Assembly (NCBI GenBank): GCA_024364735.1
Contig: JAGFNQ010008797.1
Coordinates: 320,595 to 384,594 of the forward strand
DNA from: Boesenbergia rotunda
Taxonomy: Eukaryota; Streptophyta; Magnoliopsida; Zingiberales; Zingiberaceae
Length of the DNA stretch: 64,000 nucleotides
Reading direction: 5' to 3'
The translations under genes were made by a program, and so were the position numbers. Each line of letters opens with the position of its first letter. The first letter of the stretch is position 1. Positions 54,661 to 64,000 of the stretch are shown here, piece by piece. A model generated the notes under the pieces. It searched no databases. It was not told the DNA's origin and was given only the letters and a program-made list of their open reading frames with translations.

Positions 54661-55212
54661 GTAAGCTCAAATATGCTTTATTATATATTAGTTCAATTTC
54701 ATGCTGTATATTGCAGTACAATACACCATTTCACCATATAATGAATGCATTCACTACGCATGTTTAAAATCAAACTTAGTACTCAGCTTTACAAGAGCTC
54801 GTTTATGTAAGGAAACAAACCTCACATTCTTCTTAGATTGTATCAGAAAAGGCCAACAATTAACAAGAACTAACTCAGACTACTGGTAATTATTATACTC
54901 GAAGAAAGCTGGTGAATAATATACTAGAAAATTGATTAATATACTCGAAGAAAGCTGGTGAATAGTATTTTAGATCTATAACTACTACTGTTTTGGTTTT
55001 TTCATATTTGCAATAAAAACATGATAGTCATTATGGTGGTTATTCTGGAATAAATCCTGGTTAGAGAAAATTGATAGCCGAGATTAATATGTAGCTTAGC
55101 ATTCTTCGCTTGTTTCTCATTTAAGCTTAATGACTCTGGTGGTTACATTTGAATATTAATGATGCCCTCTTTGCTACCATTGAGGAACCAAAATTTTTGT
55201 TTGATTTTGCAG

Positions 55213-56090
55213 CACTTATGAAATTGCTGCAGCTTGTGCACTAGCCATTAAAGCAGAAAAACTTATCTGTATCACTGATGGCAAGATTCTTGATGAACAA
55301 GATCGTCCTATTCATTTTATGACACTTGATGATGCATATATGTTGATCAGGAAATGCTCCAAGGAAAGTTCAGTAACTGAGAATTATGTCCAGGTTGGAG
55401 GTGAAGAATTGATTTGTTCTCTAGGGTGTATTGATTCACATCAAGATACTAAACTCTCCAGGAATGAAAAAGCACATAATAGAAGGCGTAATGCAACATT
55501 TCATAACGGTGTTGGGTTTGACAATAAGAATGGTCTATGGTCGGGAAAACAGGGGTTTGCTATTGGGGAAGAAGAACAACCTATTAGGTTAAGTGGTTAC
55601 CTCTCGGAGCTGGCTGCTGCAGCCTATGTGTGCAGAGTAAGTTCTTGAAGGTGTGAATACCTTATTCCTACCATCATTGGTTATGTTTATAGGATATATA
55701 AGCCTTTGGAGCCATCTGTTTTACCAAATTATTCTGTTAAATAAAAAAAATGTATCCTCATTGCCCATAGTCCTCTTTTAAAAGCGCTGAACATCTATAG
55801 TCCTTAAAGTAGAAGACACCACATTGGCTAATTAGTGTCTCAAAGTTGATATCTATCTACCTTTAGTTTCTTCAATCAATTACAATTTGCTGAAGCATTT
55901 CTTAAGTAATTTTGTGTTGGAATTGACTTTGAAAAACTCTCGAACAGCTCTTTCAAAGCTTTTATATTCAAGCAGATTATTTGTCTTTGTAGGGTGGAGT
56001 TCAAAGAGCTCACATAATTGATGGTACTCTTGGTGGGTCCTTGCTGCTAGAATTATTTACCAAGTATGGTGTGGGGACAATGGTGGCAAG
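55213..56090 (+). pseudogene. NAGS: N-acetylglutamate synthase fragment captured in P
   Basis: Two exon pieces match plant N-acetylglutamate synthase, which starts arginine synthesis in plastids. 55213-55636 encodes TYEIAAACALAIKAEKLICI, ILDEQDRPIHFMTLDDAYML and FHNGVGFDNKNGLWSGKQGF, then LSELAAAAYVCR before GTAAGT. 55993-56090 (acceptor TTTGTAG) encodes GGVQRAHIIDGTLGGSLLLE and LFTKYGVGTMVAR before GTGTGC. These cover the end of the amino-acid-kinase-like domain; the GNAT acetyltransferase domain is missing. Both frames are open and the intron between them (about 355 bp) is kept, so capture was of genomic DNA, not cDNA. Confidence 0.85.
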
Positions 56091-57399
56091 GTGTGCATGC
56101 ATCCTGCCAATCCCTTTTAGCGACATTTATTGGAAAAACAACATGATAAACCAGAGATTATAGCTTCATTTGAACAGTTCACTTAAAGCTTTGGGTTGAT
56201 CAAATTCAGTTTGTTCACTAAACACAATTGTTTTAATAAGATTTCCAAGAAACTATGAGCTAGGATAAAAGGCTCAATTTATTGCATTAAGATACATCTT
56301 GCAAATTCAGTAGTTGGGGTCAAGTTGCAATAAAGGGCAGTTAGTAAAGATTTTAGTTTGCGATTTGTGTGCCTTTTCTGTTTCTAAAATCTCAACTTCT
56401 GTAGGTAAAATCCAAAAGACAATCTCAACTTCTAAAATCTCAACTTCTAAAGGTTCACTCAAGACAATCTAGAAGCATTTCCAAATACTGGCAATGTTGC
56501 ATTCTTTGCTGGATCTGAATTGAATATTTATCGGCGTGGTAGTTTTACTTTGCATTCTCACTGGATCTGAATTAATAACTAGGCGACAATGCTTTCTTTC
56601 CTGCTTTGACCGGATGTTTCTTTGTCCTATACAAATAGCATTCGTTAAACATTCAAAGTTTTGTCTACTTTATGCATTTTGTTTTGTCTGGTTTAACTTT
56701 ATGCATTCACACTGGCACAGCTCTTGAAGTAACAAAGAATTGAAAACTTTTTGTTATAATAATCGTAGATAGCAGACAGTGAAAACAAACAGTGATGCAC
56801 GGTGTTTAAATATAACAATAAAAGTTATTGTACATGTGAATCTTTTTGTACGTGAGCCATGGAATTCATATGACAAACCATAAACCATATATATCAGTTT
56901 AATTGCATTCATTCATGCCTAGCTTCTTTCTTCATGGTCATGTGCATCTATCTTGCTTTGCTTGTAATAGTGTATATGAATAGATATCTTTCAGATTTGG
57001 CAAATCTAAAGGACATCTTTCACTTATCAAGATCAATGAGTTTTTTTGGAGAGCCAATATCAGTACTGTCGAGATTTGTTTGTTTTAATTTTATTTCATT
57101 TACACAAATTAATATATGATTTTTTTTGTAGGTGACAAAAATATTAGATTTTGTTCAAGATGTGATGGTTGAAGATTGAAGATGCAGCAAAGTTTGGAAG
57201 TTTGGTTATATTTTGTTTTAGGAGAGACTTAATTTTTTGCTAGTTCTTAAATTAAATACATTGGGTACATTTGTATTGTGATTAGTGCATAGATATTTTT
57301 TGGGGTGACCAATTTGACAGTCTTGTATTGTAAAAAAATTGGCAATTATTGATTAACACTTTAATTTCAATTTAAAATTTTTATTTGTGTTTATGTTAA
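56091..57399 (+). other. P interior downstream of the NAGS fragment
   Basis: AT-rich, intron-like DNA with no domain I recognise. Near 57132 an acceptor-like TTTTTTTTGTAG is followed by a short frame (VTKILDFVQDVMVED) ending at a TGA near 57178, then UTR-like DNA. This could be the element's own 3' exon, giving any chimeric transcript a stop and an end, but that is inference. Confidence 0.45.
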
Positions 57400-58027
57400 T
57401 TAGTTATATGCGTAAATATTTATATCATGAAAATATTGAAAATGAGTGAGATATTTATTAATATATGATATTTTTTATGTCACAATAGACTACCAAATTA
57501 TGTAGATAAAAATATTATTATAAAACTCATATGAAGACATTTCAAAATGTCATAATAAATAACTATTAATGATAATTTTAAATGTCCTTATAGACTAATA
57601 TAGCAAACATTTATATGTGTCACTATAAATTATATAACGAGACATTTTAAATTAACTTTATAAACTATCATTAGTGACATTTTTTATTATGACTATAAAT
57701 AAAATTCAAGACACTTATAATTGTCTTGATAAATAATTTTAAAGGACATATAAATTTATCATCATTACTATAATAAAACAACATGTATAAATATCATTAT
57801 AAATTTTATAATGACACTCTTTTTTGTCACTATAACAATTATTCATGCTATTAGTGTTGTCACTATTTCTATTTTATGGTGACATTAAGAATTGTCATAA
57901 GTGATAAGACTTTAGACGACATCACTATAGAGGACATTATAACTTAATGTCACTATATCAAAAATGTCAATATAAGTAATATATGATGACACTTTTCAAT
58001 GTCATTAAAAGCATTTTTTTTGTAGTG
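57400..58027 (+). repeat. Subterminal repeats and 3' terminus of P
   Basis: Many copies of short motifs such as TGACATTT and GTCACTATA in both orientations, ending in TTTTTTTGTAGTG at 58027. The three bases after it are AAT. The arrangement is typical of CACTA transposase-binding subterminal regions. Confidence 0.8.
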
Positions 58028-58030
58028 AAT

Positions 58031-58961
58031 TTCGTTAAATTCTAACATTGGTTGTAGGGAAAAGAAAGAAAAGAAGCACATTAGGTGCTACGCTTGTGGG
58101 GAGCTAGGACATTACCACACCCAATGTCCAAGAAAAGGAGAGCTCAAGAAAATAGAGTATTTGAGAAGATGGGAAAAAGATGAGAAGAAGATGAGCTCAC
58201 ATCAAGGGGGAGCTACAAGGGTAAGGGAGGTAATCCCTAACTTTACGTATGCTTCAAATGTTTTTATGAATGCTAGAAATCATGAAAATTATTTGCCTAT
58301 GCGTAATTTTGGTTTCAAGTATCATGATAAAAATAGAAATATCATTGCGTGCCAAAATTCTAAAAAATCCATGTCTCATGATAAATCTAGGGCTTTTAGA
58401 CCTAAGGACCAAGACATTAACCCTAAGAAAGGGAGACACATGCATAGAAAAATGGATAGACCTAGGAATGATTAAAATGGACATGGTGATACTAAGGTTA
58501 GGAATCTAGAAAGGGAAAATCAAGCGTTGAGGGCAAAGCATGATAAATTAGAAAAGAACCTAGATAGACTCATTAGGGGGTCCAAGGGTTTGGGTACGAT
58601 ACCAGATGATCAACACCTTAAAAATGGTAGGCCGGGACTAGGATACCAATTTAGGGGGTCAAATGTTAGTAAAAAAGCATATTCAAGGATGTCATATGAT
58701 TATAGCAAGGGAAAGATCAAAAATGACAAGGAGGAGCCATTTAAAGAGGAGAAGAAGAACTTGATCAAGAAAAAGATACACAAGGTCAAGAGAGTAAGAG
58801 TTGAAGGTCAAGAAGCACCGAAGGTACACCGGTGTGGTCATGCCTTTATAGATGAGTCACCTAGGGAGGTGACTAGGGTTAGGAGCTCAAGGGGGAGGTC
58901 TAAAAGTCAAAATGGGATCCATGGTCAATGGATCTCAGGAGGATTCCTCCTAGGAGATTAG
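58031..58961 (+). pseudogene. gag of element G, C-terminal part
   Basis: Resumes inside gag after P: the second CCHC knuckle (CYACGELGHYHTQCP) at about 58090, a basic region, then after a stop near 58472 a coiled coil (LERENQALRAKHDKLEKNLD). The LGTIPDDQHLK...GLGYQF motif and a Lys-rich tail follow, ending at 58961. The first knuckle is missing together with the gag segment lost at the left edge of P. Homologous to A 12080-12977. Confidence 0.82.
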
Positions 58962-59063
58962 ATGGACTATGGAATGTGCCAACAGATTTGGAAGGCTAGT
59001 GTGAGTCTTAATCCTAGGGAATTGACATATTAAAAGGAGGTTTGTGGAGGAAAAGATGAAATA

Positions 59064-60530
59064 TGTTGGATCGAGTAAACACGATAGAGGGGGGAGGTGA
59101 ATATCGTGAAAACGTTTCGGATAAGATTGAGAGAAATTACGCAGCGGAAATGAAAATAAACACACAAGAAGAACACGAGTACTTTTACTTGGTTCGGAGT
59201 CGCGGTCGCCTCCTACTCCAAGGCCCACGGTCCTTGACCGTTTACTGCGGGCAATTCTATAATGGCGCAAAGATTTACAAAGATTGTTACAATAGTAGTG
59301 CAATAAAGAAAATTATACTCTTCGTTACCGACGCCCGGTGTGGATCGTACTTCAGAGCAGAGGGTCGTCGTCGGCGCTAGAATCTCGAGATCGGAAGTTT
59401 CTAGAGCAGAGCGCTTGAACGAAGAGCGTAGAAGCGTTGGAAAATTGATGTCCTGAAGCCTTGGGGTCGAGCCCCTTTTATAGTGCTCCTGGGGGCGCCT
59501 AACACGTGCCTTCGGATCCGAGAAATCTCATCCACAGCTCGGTCAACGCTTATCCCTCTAGAATCGGCCTCGGAGCTGACGGGGGCGCCCGGGACACTGG
59601 GGGCGCCCTGATTGACTTAGTCTGCTACTTCGCGGCTGAGTTTGCTTTGATCACAATTTGGCTTGGACCCAGGGCGCCCGAGACATCCAGGGCGCCCGGG
59701 ACCATCAGGGCACCTGGCCCAGTAAGCTTTCGAAGTGATTCTTGCTTAACTGCTCGTTTGGCTTTGACCTTGGGCGTCCGGGACCTCCCGGGCGCCTAGC
59801 CCAGGTTCTTACCCCTCTCCTTTGGGGCGTTCTGAGCTACAGAAACACACTCCTTCGGTCCCTGCATTCAAGGTTAGTACCAACACAAACAAGGCAAGAA
59901 TATACGTTAGATTTTACAGTCGTAGCTGTCTTGGTTATGACTTTGGGTCTCCCAAATGGAATCCTAGGTCGAACCGACGCCTACTATTCCCTCTACGGGG
60001 AACGCGTCCTCACCTACTCCTCTCAGGAGAATTTACCTTTTGCCAACCGGCTCCTCTGGTTGGACTTTTGCCCAGCTTTACTCACCAGGTCTTCATGCCC
60101 AATCCGCGACCAGGTTTTAGTGCCCACCTTCCGAGCAGGTCTTCGGTGCCCAGCCCCCGGCCAGGTCTTAGTGCCCAATTCCTCGAACCAGGTCTTCAGT
60201 GCCCAGCCCTCGGCTAGGTCTTAGTGCCTAATTCCTCGAACCAGGTCTTCGGTGCCTAGCCCTCGGCCAGGTCTTAGTGCCCAATTCCTCGAACCAGGTC
60301 TTCGGTGCCCAGCCCTCGGCCAGGACTTAGTGCCCAATCCACGACCAGGCCTTATTGACCAACCTTATGTCAGGACTTAGTTGCCCAGCCCGTGGCCAGG
60401 ACTTATTGCCTAGATCAACTAGGGCTTTCCTGCACACTTGAATAACTTTATTAGATCACAAATAGTACTTAACTTTGAATCCTTTGCCAATATCAAAATA
60501 AGGTTCGATATGGTGCTTCCTGCACCAACA
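59064..60530 (-). mobile_element. Solo LTR I2 (family I), nested in G
   Basis: 1467 bp with perfect duplication AAATA (59059-59063 and 60531-60535). Element-sense termini TGTTGGTGCAGG and GATCCAACA match I1. It carries a poly-G tract near 59090, ACCAAGTAAA (59190), a TATAAAAG box near 59476-59483, GGGCGCCC palindromes (59490-59800) and hairpin units near 60070-60430. No interior, so a solo LTR. Confidence 0.9.
60070..60430. repeat. Hairpin tandem array in I2
   Basis: Units alternate between a form near CCCAGCCCTCGGCCAGG and a form near CCCAATTCCTCGAACCAGG, with a period of about 50-55 bp. The array occupies the place of the CTGGC/CTAGC array in I1, but its stem and loop sequences are different. 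Confidence 0.8.
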
Positions 60531-60535
60531 AAATA

Positions 60536-61420
60536 GACTCATATTGTATGAAAATTAGTTTTTAATATGTAGATGTCATATAAATAAGTGTCAGGAATGT
60601 ATAATGGTTAAGTGTGAGAAGAGGCATCAAGAAGAGATCAAAAATAGAACTTCTAGTTAAGTTTCAATGACATTATTTTGGTAGTTTTGAATTTCATGTC
60701 AATCTTGGGATCGAGAGTAAATTTACTTGAAAATGTATTTTTTCCCAAGTAGACATAGGTATTACAAATCTCTCCATGAAATTTTAGATTTTTTAGAGAT
60801 TTGTGGATTTAATTAGGCATTTCTGAAATTAGGACAAAGGGCTGAAATCAGGGTGTCAGTCGACTGGTTCAGAACCAGTTGACTGGCCTAGTGTAAATCA
60901 GAAAGTGAGAATTTAACATTACTAGTCGACTGCCCCTAGGGCAGTCGACTGAACTTTCGGTTCAGTTCCGCAGTCGACTGCCCCAGGGGCAGTCGATTGG
61001 TATGCGAGGATTTTTTAAAAGAAAGGCCACGCGGGGGTGGCCGAACCTAGGGTTTTGAGTGCCACGCCCTGCGAGTCTTCTTCTTCTCCGATCTCCCCCT
61101 GTGCCCTAAAGTCCTTTCAAGCTCTAGAAACATCTTCCTAGCCTCCCTCTACCTCGGATCTAAACCTAGAGCTAGGAAAACCTCTCTTTTCAAGTCAATC
61201 TTCATCATTTGTCGTCATGAAATGAGCGGGAAAACAGTAATAACTTGTATAAGTTATTTTTCACATTTAGTTCATGATTTGGAATTGATTTGCCTTATTT
61301 TGGTGTTTTTCCTTGTTTTCTCTCCTTATGGGGTGGGTTTGGTACATGCATTGGTATGTCACATCTTAGGGTTGCACATAAGAGCAAAAGGGTGAGGGGT
61401 CATCTCACCAAGGGTAGGTA
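60536..61420 (+). other. G internal region downstream of gag
   Basis: Non-coding DNA similar to element A 13140-13560. It holds paired CAGTCGACTG palindromes (about 60858-61005), then a GC-rich stretch and a pyrimidine-rich segment leading into the extra reading frame. Confidence 0.65.
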
Positions 61421-62464
61421 GATCCGGAGGGGCCTCAATTTCGTTCCGAGGAGTGTCAGAATGTTTTTAACGATGCGACTATCATTTTAATGAATTGTCG
61501 CTACCTCAACAAATCATATTTCCAGGATATCACCCCTCACATCATTGAGATCATTGTATATTTTGAGTTAGAACAATTGGTCTATTGTAAGCACTTTATC
61601 AATTTTGACTTATGTAAGAAATTCTATGCCAACCTTACATCTACTGATGCCTAGAACGAGGTATATGAGTCAATGGTACAAGGGATTACCATTCCATTCA
61701 CACCCGACGTGTTACGGTCATTTTTAAGATGTAGAGTTTCAAATAGCCAGTTTACATGTTTTCCCACAGTTGCTGAGTCTTTAACTTTACCAAGTGTCAC
61801 CATAGATCAGATCCATCAGTATTATTTTAATAGACCTCGATGTACTTGAGACCGTATCTTTGTAGCCAAAAACATGAGCCCGGTTAGTAATGTTTTGTAT
61901 AAGGTTGTCTTAGACTGCATTCTTTCGATTGTCACCAAGGGGCAGTCGAAGATTCAACTTCCCCACATGGTGATGATGTATGCCCTAGAGAGGAGACTGG
62001 ACATCGACATAGCCCGCCAGGTTTTTGCATTCATTGTTTATTTCTCCCATGATGTCAATAGGAAGCTGTACATGCCGTTCGGTCATGTTTTAACCGAATC
62101 CTTTCGATCTAGAGGGGTTAGAGTCACCGAGGGTCAGGTTCATGAGTTGTCTAAGAACTATGACCAGATAGGGTCTCGACAGCTCTCTCTAGCTGGGGTC
62201 GAGAAACGTGAGGGGGTGATCATCTGACGCCATCGTCCTGATTCTTCGAGCTCAGATGATGATGAGGAGGCTACCGCTGGAGGGGTTACACAGGAGCAGT
62301 TCTCCCAGCTACAGTCCGAGGTACACGGGCTTAGGGAGGATTTTCAGACATTCCAGCAGCGCCAGATTGACATGCTGCAGTAGCAGGCAGAGATGTACGC
62401 GATGATGCAGCAGTGACATCTGTCGTACCAGGGTCCTCCTCCTCCTTCGGGCGACGACATGTAG
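61421..62464 (+). pseudogene. Extra ORF in element G, 'putative plant transposon protein'-like
   Basis: A single frame of about 348 codons with no visible frameshift but five stops (61652, 61847, 62225, 62381, 62414). It opens DPEGPQFRSEECQNVFND, continues FDLCKKFYANL and VYESMVQGITIPFTPDVLRS, then VVLDCILSIVTKGQSKIQLP and MYALERRLDIDIARQVFAFI. A Ser/Asp/Glu-rich stretch and a coiled coil (QFSQLQSEVHGLREDFQTF) follow, ending GDDM. The layout (FYANL, a surface-exposed 'RG..I.F....' equivalent, an L..MY.L core and a C-terminal coiled coil) recalls the plant family annotated as putative plant transposon protein. The assignment is by memory of the family's pattern and is tentative. It lies between gag and the 3' LTR of a pol-less element. 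Confidence 0.6.
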
Positions 62465-63453
62465 TGGAGTTTATGTGATGGTTTTAGTGTTGAGAGTGTT
62501 TGGCTTGGATTTGTGTTTTATCTCTCAAACACTTATGTTGGAATTGTAATGCTTAAATACTTCGGGGCTTTGGCCCTTGTGCTACTTTTATGCTTTATGG
62601 CTTTGAATTAAAATTCTTGTTTATGCTTTCATATCCCTTATATAAAGTTTTAATTCATGATTTAATGTTGATTGTATGACATAAGGCTTTGTTGATATCA
62701 TGGATTTTAAGGAAGGGTTGATAAATGCATATGTATCTAGGGTTAAGAGATAATAGGGGGGAGGCTTTATCATCTTGAGAATATATAAGAAAAAGGGGGG
62801 AATTGAGGCAATTCTATGTGTAAAATGGTAATGGATAGGCTTGACAAACACATAGAATCAAATAAGGGAGTGAAAGTTGATACAAAATGATACATTTTGA
62901 AAGAATTAGAGTTTGTACCAAAAGTTAAGCATATTTGGTGTTTTTCACGAAACTATATTTTTCTAGGGTAGATTATATCCTAACAAATATGCTTGCAAAG
63001 TTTTACATTTTTCTGAAATTTGTGGAGTTTTCTAGGGATTTCTGAAATTCGGCTGGAATTTCAGAAATGGGTTGTATCAGTCGATTGCTCTTGGGGCAGT
63101 CGACTGATGTTTCTGTAAGTTTGTGTAATGAAGGGACTAGTCGACTGATGGTGGATCAATCGACTGATCTTTCGAGTTTGTGATTTCTGAGGGGTTTTTC
63201 AGAAATAGGATGAGTTGTCATTGGCACTAGGGGTTGGATTGCTTGGGACAATCTTTTTGATGATGTCAAAGGGGGAGAATTTGTGGTGTTAAGTTAAGTT
63301 TGACTTAACTTAGTGTTGTGGAAAATTGAAAATTATGTGGAGGGCATAGGTTAAGGGGGAGGTTGCCTCTTGTTTATTGCTATGTCTATAATTTTCAATT
63401 GTTGTTGTTTTACCTAACTTAAATATATTGTCACACATCAAAAAGGGGGAGAT
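62465..63453 (+). other. 3' internal non-coding region of G
   Basis: AT-rich, similar to element A 13590-14340. Contains CAGTCGACTG-type palindromes (63077-63165), purine tracts (AAAGGGGGAG at 63269; AAGGGGGAG at 63354), and the final AAAAAGGGGGAGATTG polypurine tract directly before the 3' LTR. Confidence 0.75.
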
Positions 63454-64000
63454 TGTTGGGGCAATCGACCCAAGTATGATTTGGAGGATCATGAGTTTTG
63501 ATGTGTGTGTGCCAATATGGTTAAGTTAGGGGTTATTGTGGTCTAATATGTGTATATGGGTATACAGGTTTGCAGGTACCATAGACTTGGTTGGATATCT
63601 TAAGGTGAAGGGTGGCATGGAGGCAAGTCGTGGGCTTGTGTGCGCATTCGAGGGACCATGGACGAAGCAGGGACGGTGAGCCGAGGGAAGCAGACTTCGA
63701 GGCGTATGTGAAGGATGACATGGAGGCAAGCGTGGGCTTGCGTGCTCATCTGGGGGACGAGGGCCAAAGTCGAAGAAGGCTTGAAGGCAATAGATCGAGG
63801 CTGTTGGAGCAGAGACGATGAGCTGAGGGATGCGGACTTCGAGGCATGCGTGAAGGATGACATGGAGGCAAGCCGAGGGCTTGCGTGCGCATCTGAGGGA
63901 CGGGAGCCGAAGATGAAGAGGGCGTGAAGCCAACAGATTGAGACTGTTGTTTGAAGAGTCAACCAGGTCGTGAGGGTCCGAGTGTTGAGTGATTATACTA
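63454..64000 (+). repeat. 3' LTR of G, truncated by window end
   Basis: Begins TGTTGGGGCAATCGACC and matches 26100-26236 followed by 35240-35640. It carries GCAAGC...GCTTGC hairpin units near 63620, 63725 and 63870. The palindromes, TATA box and LTR end lie beyond the window. Confidence 0.9.

Larger units (their letters stand above)
52701..58027 (+). mobile_element. CACTA-type element P carrying three captured host-gene fragments
   Basis: The right end is TTTTTTTGTAGTG (ending 58027), the inverted CACTACAAAAAAA terminus of CACTA elements. It is preceded by about 600 bp of subterminal repeats. G gag homology ends at about 52700 and resumes right after 58027, so P lies inside that gene. No CACTA terminus is visible at the left edge, and about 300 bp of gag expected between the two gag pieces is missing, so the left end was probably deleted. 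Inside, in one orientation and with introns, lie fragments of a uridine kinase-like/UPRT gene, a YKT6 SNARE and N-acetylglutamate synthase. No transposase is seen; the element would be non-autonomous. Confidence 0.75.
26100..64000 (+). mobile_element. LTR retrotransposon G (Ty1/copia, Sirevirus-like), continues past window
   Basis: A plus-strand element starting TGTTGGGGCAATCGAC at 26100. Its 5' LTR is split in three by H and K (26100-26236, 35240-36091, 52035-52156). A primer site follows at 52157, then broken gag (52221-52700 and from 58031), interrupted by element P. After gag come a solo LTR I2, non-coding DNA, an extra reading frame (61421-62464), a polypurine tract and the start of the 3' LTR at 63454. 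No pol is found between gag and the 3' LTR. The 3' end and duplication are outside the window. Confidence 0.85.

Noticed and set aside
2489..58030. AAT flanks both the CACTA terminus at 2492 and the one at 58027, as if they were two ends of one element
   Set aside because: G begins inside the first CACTA's territory and also flanks 58027, so one element cannot span both. The subterminal motifs also differ (ACAACGATTT against TGACATTT/GTCACTATA), and a 3-bp match is easily chance.

Overview
This window is a retrotransposon thicket from a flowering-plant nuclear genome. The evidence is tRNA-iMet primer sites (TGGTATCAGAGC), Ty1/copia Sirevirus-type gag proteins, a Ty3/gypsy gag, CACTA and PIF/Harbinger remnants, a tRNA-like SINE, and intron-containing fragments of plant nuclear genes. 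I cannot name the species. No intact host gene is visible. The only long intact reading frame is a retrotransposon gag (41591-43642).

Layout. 1-2214 is AT-rich DNA with a foldback repeat. 2215-2491 is a PIF/Harbinger transposase remnant cut by the 5' end of a CACTA transposon (2492). That CACTA was hit by LTR element A (3200-16015, duplication ACTCA), which was in turn split by element B (3749-10828, duplication GTGAG). At 16053 begins element E, minus strand and the only element here with pol; a SINE-like insertion breaks its pol. E's right LTR is interrupted by a same-family LTR, F (24981). F is interrupted by element G, which runs from 26100 past the window end. G's 5' LTR was split by H (26237-35234, duplication GGATG) and by K (36092-52029, duplication AATAG). 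H contains two solo LTRs, I1 (CTTCT) and J (GTACG). K contains gypsy element L (38430-46779, duplication CTAAG). G's gag is interrupted by a CACTA-type element P (52701-58027), and a second family-I solo LTR, I2 (AAATA), sits at 59064-60530. The deepest path has six layers: CACTA, E, F, G, K, L.

Most interesting content. (1) P carries exon-intron fragments of three unrelated host genes in the same orientation: a uridine kinase-like/UPRT gene, a YKT6-type SNARE, and N-acetylglutamate synthase. (2) G carries an extra reading frame (61421-62464) downstream of gag that resembles the 'putative plant transposon protein' family. (3) Every copia-type LTR family here contains arrays of short imperfect hairpins whose stem sequence changes between families while the ability to pair is kept; family-specific palindromes lie just upstream of the TATA box. 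(4) Nearly all elements (A, B, H, K, L, and G as far as seen) lack pol, so they look non-autonomous and presumably used enzymes supplied in trans. (5) E and K share a strongly conserved non-gag, non-pol block.

Limits. Everything was read by eye. Boundaries supported by target-site duplications are firm. Family names rest on motif recognition, and no searches or alignments were run.
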